Shown here: positions 6,094-9,869 of the stretch, in pieces | Layout: every line of letters begins with the position of its first letter | How positions within the stretch are numbered: the stretch's first letter is position 1 | Source: Oscillospiraceae bacterium | GTDB lineage: Bacteria; Bacillota; Clostridia; Oscillospirales; Ruminococcaceae | DNA length: 9,869 nt | Reading direction: 5' to 3' | Assembly (NCBI GenBank): GCA_017828835.1 | Contig: JAGAEK010000088.1 | Location: forward strand, 1-9,869 | The notes under the pieces: generated by a model | The model's input: the letters and a program-made list of their open reading frames with translations, nothing else | Database searches by the model: none | Told to the model about the DNA's origin: nothing | Made by a program: the position numbers and the translations under genes

Positions 6094-7293
6094 ATGGATT
6101 TATTTGATAAATGCCGTGAACGCGGTATAGTTCACGAAATAAGAGAGAGAAATATATATCCTTATTTTCATTCGCTTCAATCGAAACAGGACGTTGAAGT
6201 TATAATGGAAGGCAAAAGACGCATTATGCTCGGCTCGAACAATTATCTCGGACTTACAGTCAACGAAGAAGTTATCGAAGCGGGTATCAAGGCGATGGAA
6301 AAACTCGGAAGCGGATGCTCCGGTTCGAGATTTCTGAACGGTACTTTGCAGATGCATCTTGAACTTGAATCCGAACTTGCCGATTTCTTGGGCAAACAAA
6401 AGGTAATGACGTTTTCGACCGGATTTCAGTCGAATCTCGGAATAATCAGTGCGATAGCCGGAAAAGATGACTATATTTTCTGCGACAGAGAAAACCATGC
6501 GAGCATATACGACGGCTGTAAACTCAGCGCGGCAACAATGGTCAGATACCGCCACAGCGATATGGCGAGTCTTGAAAAGCGTATTGCCGAGGCACCTGAG
6601 AAAGCCGGTAAACTGATAGTTACAGACGGTATATTCAGTATGAGCGGCGATATCTGCAAGCTTCCTGAGATAGTTGCGATCGCAAAGAAATACGGCGCAA
6701 GAGTTATGGTCGATGATGCCCACGGACTCGGAACTATCGGTAACGGCGGAAGAGGTACCGCGGATTATTTCGGACTTACCGACCAGGTCGATATAATAAT
6801 GGGTACGTTCAGCAAATCCCTTGCAAGCCTCGGCGGATTTATGGCTGCGGACGACTACGTTGTCGATTACGTTATGCATGCGTCAAGACCGTTTATTTTC
6901 TGCGCGTCTATCCCGCCCGCAAACTGTGCGACGGCTCTTGCGGCATTGAGAGTTATCAAGAAGCATCCGGAACTTGTGACGAGACTTGCCGAGCTTGCGA
7001 ATCACATGAGAAAAAATCTGAAAGAGCGCGATATAAAGATCATAGAGGCAACGACTCCGATCATACCTATTTATACATATAAACCTCTCAGGACTTTGAA
7101 GATAGGCAAAGAGATATACGAAAGCGGAGTTTATTTGAACCCCGTGCTTCCGCCGGCGGCTGCTCCGAACGAGTGTCTGCTGCGTACGAGCTATATGGCG
7201 AGCCATACGGAAAAATTGCTTGACGAGGCGGCTGATATAATAAAATCGGTCATGGATAAACATAAGGATGATAATATCGAGGAAGAAGAATAA
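6094..7293 (+). CDS. Serine palmitoyltransferase-like alpha-oxoamine synthase (PLP-dependent)
   Basis: This 399-residue protein is a fold-type I PLP enzyme of the alpha-oxoamine synthase family, which joins an amino acid to an acyl-CoA with loss of CO2. The PLP lysine is Lys241 in GTFSKSLASLGG. The ring-stacking His is His134 in ENHAS, and Asp207 and His210 lie in VDDAHGLG. The family has four main activities: BioF, Kbl, ALA synthase and serine palmitoyltransferase (SPT). The N-terminal YPYFHSLQSKQDVEV, the GSGCSGSRFLNGTLQMHLELE block and VTDGIFSMSGDICKLPEI resemble Bacteroides SPT more than BioF or Kbl. The likely product is therefore 3-ketosphinganine from serine and acyl-CoA. A related cysteate or other amino acid acyltransferase, as in sulfonolipid synthesis, cannot be excluded. 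GGAGA lies 10 bases before the ATG. The following reductase gene fits the second step. The C-terminus is an acidic tail. SPT activity is inferred, not proven. Confidence 0.8.
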   Translation: MDLFDKCRERGIVHEIRERNIYPYFHSLQSKQDVEVIMEGKRRIMLGSNNYLGLTVNEEVIEAGIKAMEKLGSGCSGSRFLNGTLQMHLELESELADFLGKQKVMTFSTGFQSNLGIISAIAGKDDYIFCDRENHASIYDGCKLSAATMVRYRHSDMASLEKRIAEAPEKAGKLIVTDGIFSMSGDICKLPEIVAIAKKYGARVMVDDAHGLGTIGNGGRGTADYFGLTDQVDIIMGTFSKSLASLGGFMAADDYVVDYVMHASRPFIFCASIPPANCATALAALRVIKKHPELVTRLAELANHMRKNLKERDIKIIEATTPIIPIYTYKPLRTLKIGKEIYESGVYLNPVLPPAAAPNECLLRTSYMASHTEKLLDEAADIIKSVMDKHKDDNIEEEE

Positions 7294-7301
7294 AAAATAA
7301 A

Positions 7302-7340
7302 AAAACAGTGTGAAATTTCAAAAAAATTACACACTGTTTT
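7302..7340 (+). terminator. Terminator-like hairpin between the SPT-like and SDR genes
   Basis: AAAACAGTGTG (7302-7312) pairs perfectly with CACACTGTTTT (7330-7340). An inner AATTT/AAATT pairing extends the stem after one A-A mismatch. A-runs before and T-runs after make it look bidirectional. Only 19 bases separate it from the SDR start codon, leaving no room for a separate promoter. It probably lowers, rather than abolishes, expression of the second gene. Confidence 0.75.
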
Positions 7341-7359
7341 AATGTAGGGAGAAAAATAT

Positions 7360-8148
7360 ATGGATAAGATATGTGTTATAACCGGCGGATCATCGGGAAT
7401 AGGAAAAGCGTGCGCCGAAAAGTTTTCGCAAAACGGCTGGAAGGTATACGAACTCAGCAGAAGCGGAGCGGATTTTGACGGCGTCAAGCATATCACGGCG
7501 GACGTGAGTAAGTTCGAGACTGTTGAAAGCGCGATCGGGCAGATTTATAACGAGACGGGGAAAATCGACCTGTTGATAAACAACGCAGGGTTCGGAATAT
7601 CCGGCGCCGCGGAATACACCAAAACCGAAGACGCCGAAAAGCAGTTCAAGGTCAATTTTTTCGGAACGTTCAACGGTATGAAAGCGGTAGTGCCTTACAT
7701 GAGAAAAGCGGGCGGCGGGAAAATAATCAACGTGAGCTCCGTTGCCGCGATAATGCCGATACCTTTCCAAAGCTTCTACAGCGCGTCTAAATCGGCGATA
7801 AATTCCCTGACAATGTCTTTTGCAAACGAGGTCAGAGATTTCAACGTCAAGGTGTGCGCTGTAATGCCGGGAGACGTCAAGACGGGATTTACCGGGGCAC
7901 GACAGAAGTTTGAAGATTGCGACGCCTACGGAGACAGAGTTCAAAAGTCTGTTGCCGTCATGGAAAAAGACGAAATGGGCGGCGCTGCTCCGGAAAGTAT
8001 CGCGGAAAAAATATATAAGATATCTCTCAAGAAAAATCCGGCGCCGATATACACTCTCGGAGGCAAATATAAATTTTTCAAGTTCCTCGGAGACGTTTTG
8101 CCGCAGCCGTTGGTAAATAAGATATTATATATGATGTACGCGAAATAA
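7360..8148 (+). CDS. Short-chain dehydrogenase/reductase, candidate 3-ketosphinganine reductase
   Basis: This 262-residue protein is a classical SDR. The cofactor motif is TGGSSGIG (8-15), Arg34 after the second strand favours NADPH, and Asp48, NNAG (74-77) and Asn99 are present. The catalytic set is Ser127, Tyr140 and Lys144 (YSASK), with PG at 170-171. The C-terminal 35 residues are hydrophobic and aromatic (FFKFLGDVLPQPLVNKILYMM) and could touch the membrane, which would suit a lipid substrate. The SDR family is too broad to give a substrate from motifs. Assignment to 3-ketosphinganine reduction rests on the gene lying directly after the SPT-like gene and on these features. AGGGAG sits 8 bases before the ATG. 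I see no clear terminator after the stop. Confidence 0.8.
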   Translation: MDKICVITGGSSGIGKACAEKFSQNGWKVYELSRSGADFDGVKHITADVSKFETVESAIGQIYNETGKIDLLINNAGFGISGAAEYTKTEDAEKQFKVNFFGTFNGMKAVVPYMRKAGGGKIINVSSVAAIMPIPFQSFYSASKSAINSLTMSFANEVRDFNVKVCAVMPGDVKTGFTGARQKFEDCDAYGDRVQKSVAVMEKDEMGGAAPESIAEKIYKISLKKNPAPIYTLGGKYKFFKFLGDVLPQPLVNKILYMMYAK

Positions 8149-8195
8149 TGTATTCGAATGAAATAAAAAAATTATGGATATAGTATAAATTACTA

Positions 8196-8224
8196 TTGAC
8201 AAATGACTGAAAATGTGGTATTAT
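8196..8224 (+). promoter_or_regulatory. Sigma-A promoter of the substrate-binding lipoprotein gene
   Basis: TTGACA (8196-8201) and TATTAT (8219-8224) are 17 bases apart. Transcription should start near 8231, inside the operator palindrome. The leader before the ATG at 8291 is about 60 bases. Confidence 0.85.
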
Positions 8225-8225
8225 A

Positions 8226-8253
8226 ATTATGCAACCGATTGCGATTGCATAAT
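8226..8253 (+). promoter_or_regulatory. LacI-type operator overlapping the transcription start
   Basis: ATTATGCAA (8226-8234) and TTGCATAAT (8245-8253) form a 28-bp inverted repeat. Within it, GCAACCGATTGC (8231-8242) matches the LacI-family pattern GCAA-n-CG-n-TTGC, centred on CG. Its position just after the -10 box is that of a classical repressor site. The LacI-family gene starting at 9827 is the obvious candidate to bind it; a CcpA-like catabolite site is the alternative. Confidence 0.75.
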
Positions 8254-8290
8254 AACAAAAATAAATTTTATTTTGAGAAGAGGGGTTTTT

Positions 8291-9667
8291 ATGAAAAAAC
8301 TGTTGGCACTTGTTTTGGCGACTTTGATGATCGTTGCCGTTTTTGCCGGATGCGGCGAAAAGAAACCGAACGAATCATCAAAGAGCGGCGAAAGCACGAT
8401 AGAGCTTTCGGATTGGCCTTCGGGATTCAATTTCAGTGAAGACGCCTATAAGGGCAAAACTCTGAAGGTTTGGATTAGTCCGAATCCGAGAAATGCGACG
8501 AACGAGTATATTTACAAAGAGTTTGAAGACGCGACGGGCGCGGTGATCGACTGTGCGCAATATGACGGTGCGATGACGACCCTTGTTCCTGCGATAACCT
8601 CGGGTTCCGGCCCTGATATGAGCGCTATCTCCGCGGAAGCACTCCTCTCAATGGCGCGTAAAGGACTTATCGTTCCTTTGAGTGACGTTATTGACGTAAA
8701 TGAAGATTTCTATAAAGACAAAATAAGCACTGATATTTTGGATCTGTTCACTTTGAACGGCAAACAGTACGTTTTCGCTCCTTACGGAGTAAGCGGTTCG
8801 TGCGCGTATATCATTTATAGAAAGAGCGCGTTTGAAGAGGCCGGACTCGACGATCCTTATGAGCTTTGGAAAGCAGGAAACTGGAACTTCGACACTTTCA
8901 ACGAGGTGGCAGCGGCTTTGACTTACGACTCCGATGAAGACGGCGTTATCGATAAATTTGCTATCACCGGTTGGATGGACGGTTTCTGGTACGGCTGCGG
9001 CGGCGGCGACTGCGAACCGATACGTTGGAATGCGGACGGTTCTCCGAGAGTTGCGATCTGCGACGAAGACGTCGTTGAATGCTACAGCGAGCTTTACACG
9101 ATACATAACTCCGGCTGGTTCTCTCATCAGGGCGGCGACCCCTACGGAACGTTCGTAACCGGAACGGCTGCGATGTATGCCGTAATCGGAAGCTGGGTAT
9201 CGGGAAGCCTTGTTAAAGATCTTGACGGATACGATGATATCGGCTATGTTCCGATGCCTTACGCGACAAAGACCAACACCTCGAAGGTCGTCAGATCTTA
9301 CGGTTTCGCATCCGGAATGATGTTCACGAACAATCTCGCGGACGACAAGAAAGATTTAGCTGAAGAATGGACGAAGTATTACTTCTTCTGGGATAGAGCG
9401 GATGTGGATCAGGCGGAAAAACGTCAGGCCGTTATAGATGCTTCTTACGGCGGAAATGAAGATTGGTTCGAGTTTGAAAAAGAGCTCAGCAAAAACCGTT
9501 ATTTCGGCAATCAGGCTATCTTCGGACAGACCGTTCAGGATCTGTTGAACTCGATCTACTGGAACCGTTCCGATTCTTATGCGAACGCGGCTCAGTCTTT
9601 GATCGGAGCGATCCAGGCTGAGGTCGACGACGTGTATTACGGATCAGTCGAAGAAGACGACGACTAA
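8291..9667 (+). CDS. ABC transporter substrate-binding lipoprotein (family 1, sugar-type)
   Basis: This 458-residue lipoprotein captures a solute, most likely a sugar or oligosaccharide, for an ABC importer. The ATG at 8291 is preceded by AGAGGGG and gives an MKK signal peptide with lipobox FAGC (Cys21). An upstream in-frame ATG at 8213 lies before the predicted transcription start and is rejected. Features of family 1 binding proteins include the first strand GKTLKVWISP (about 55-64), SGSGPDM (104-110), Gly/Trp-rich central segments, a Ca-binding-like loop DSDEDGVID (213-221), and TAAMYAVIGSW (292-302). The C-terminus ends in acidic residues. No permease or ATPase gene is in the window: the gene is closed by its own terminator and followed by a LacI-type regulator. 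The exact ligand cannot be told. Confidence 0.9.
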   Translation: MKKLLALVLATLMIVAVFAGCGEKKPNESSKSGESTIELSDWPSGFNFSEDAYKGKTLKVWISPNPRNATNEYIYKEFEDATGAVIDCAQYDGAMTTLVPAITSGSGPDMSAISAEALLSMARKGLIVPLSDVIDVNEDFYKDKISTDILDLFTLNGKQYVFAPYGVSGSCAYIIYRKSAFEEAGLDDPYELWKAGNWNFDTFNEVAAALTYDSDEDGVIDKFAITGWMDGFWYGCGGGDCEPIRWNADGSPRVAICDEDVVECYSELYTIHNSGWFSHQGGDPYGTFVTGTAAMYAVIGSWVSGSLVKDLDGYDDIGYVPMPYATKTNTSKVVRSYGFASGMMFTNNLADDKKDLAEEWTKYYFFWDRADVDQAEKRQAVIDASYGGNEDWFEFEKELSKNRYFGNQAIFGQTVQDLLNSIYWNRSDSYANAAQSLIGAIQAEVDDVYYGSVEEDDD

Positions 9668-9715
9668 TTTCAGCTTACACCCTAAACCTTTTTCATAATT
9701 CTTTATAAGTTACAG

Positions 9716-9755
9716 TACGTCCCATACCTAAAAAGTATGGGACGTATTGTTCTAT
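9716..9755 (+). terminator. Intrinsic terminator after the substrate-binding protein gene
   Basis: TACGTCCCATAC (9716-9727) and GTATGGGACGTA (9735-9746) form a perfect 12-bp stem with a seven-base loop, followed by TTGTTCT. It separates the lipoprotein transcript from the regulator gene. Confidence 0.88.
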
Positions 9756-9764
9756 AGAAAAATG

Positions 9765-9794
9765 TTGACACAAATAAAATAAAAAGTATATAAT
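9765..9794 (+). promoter_or_regulatory. Consensus sigma-A promoter of the LacI-family regulator
   Basis: TTGACA (9765-9770) and TATAAT (9789-9794) both match the consensus perfectly, with an 18-base spacer. I see no copy of the GCAA-n-CG-n-TTGC operator here, so there is no sign of autoregulation at this site. Confidence 0.85.
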
Positions 9795-9826
9795 GAGAAT
9801 AGGAACAGATGAAAGGATTTTTCAGA

Positions 9827-9869
9827 ATGGCTGAGCGAATTACGATATATTCACTTGCAAACGAAATAG
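9827..9869 (+). CDS. N-terminus of a LacI-family transcriptional regulator (partial)
   Basis: Only 14 codons are in the window: MAERITIYSLANEI. This is the opening of the LacI-type helix-turn-helix (compare the family pattern I-T-I-x-D-I-A-x-x-x-G-V-S). AAAGGA lies 9-10 bases upstream and a consensus promoter precedes it. The protein most likely binds the palindrome at 8226-8253 and controls the substrate-binding protein gene in response to a sugar. The effector domain lies outside the window. Confidence 0.8.
   Translation, partial: MAERITIYSLANEI

Noticed and set aside
6100..6879. Long reverse-strand open frame opposite the SPT-like gene
   Set aside because: The + strand encodes a full-length enzyme with all catalytic residues; the reverse frame has no motif and no ribosome binding site I can support.
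8213..8290. Upstream in-frame ATG that would lengthen the substrate-binding protein by 26 residues
   Set aside because: It lies before the predicted -10 box and the transcription start and would hide the clear MKK signal peptide that begins at 8291.

Overview
The window reads as ordinary chromosome of a low-to-mid GC Gram-positive bacterium of the class Clostridia, most likely an uncultured gut-type Oscillospirales or similar lineage. The evidence is the Firmicutes order rplU-prp-rpmA-obgE-mrnC, an L27 with the Prp-cleavable N-terminal extension, an L21-leader-like RNA, lipoproteins with a lipobox, and purine-rich Shine-Dalgarno sites. All supported genes are on the + strand. I see no tRNA, rRNA, CRISPR array or transposase.

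Region 1 (1-2708) is envelope-related. It holds the C-terminal end of a surface protein with a Pro/Glu/Ala/Ser repeat and a sorting-type membrane tail, broken by an apparent one-base deletion. Two tandem calcineurin-type metallophosphoesterases follow. The first is a lipoprotein. The second keeps every catalytic motif but has no working signal peptide. Near-identical hairpins precede both copies.

Region 2 (2709-5904) is housekeeping. A consensus promoter and an L21-leader-like RNA precede rplU, prp and rpmA; Prp is the protease that matures the L27 encoded by rpmA. A hairpin terminator then separates obgE, mrnC (Mini-RNase III, 23S rRNA maturation) and a small membrane-anchored ComEA-like helix-hairpin-helix protein, followed by another terminator.

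Region 3 (5905-8148) has its own promoter. It encodes a PLP-dependent alpha-oxoamine synthase that resembles Bacteroides-type serine palmitoyltransferase, then a classical short-chain dehydrogenase/reductase. Together they could carry out the first two steps of sphingoid-base synthesis: condensation of serine with acyl-CoA, then reduction of the 3-keto group. This would be unusual in a Firmicute and is the most interesting part of the window. A terminator-like hairpin lies between the two genes.

Region 4 (8149-9869) is a sugar-uptake-type unit. A consensus promoter with a LacI-type operator at the start site drives an ABC transporter substrate-binding lipoprotein. After a strong terminator and another consensus promoter comes the start of a LacI-family regulator, the natural candidate to bind that operator.
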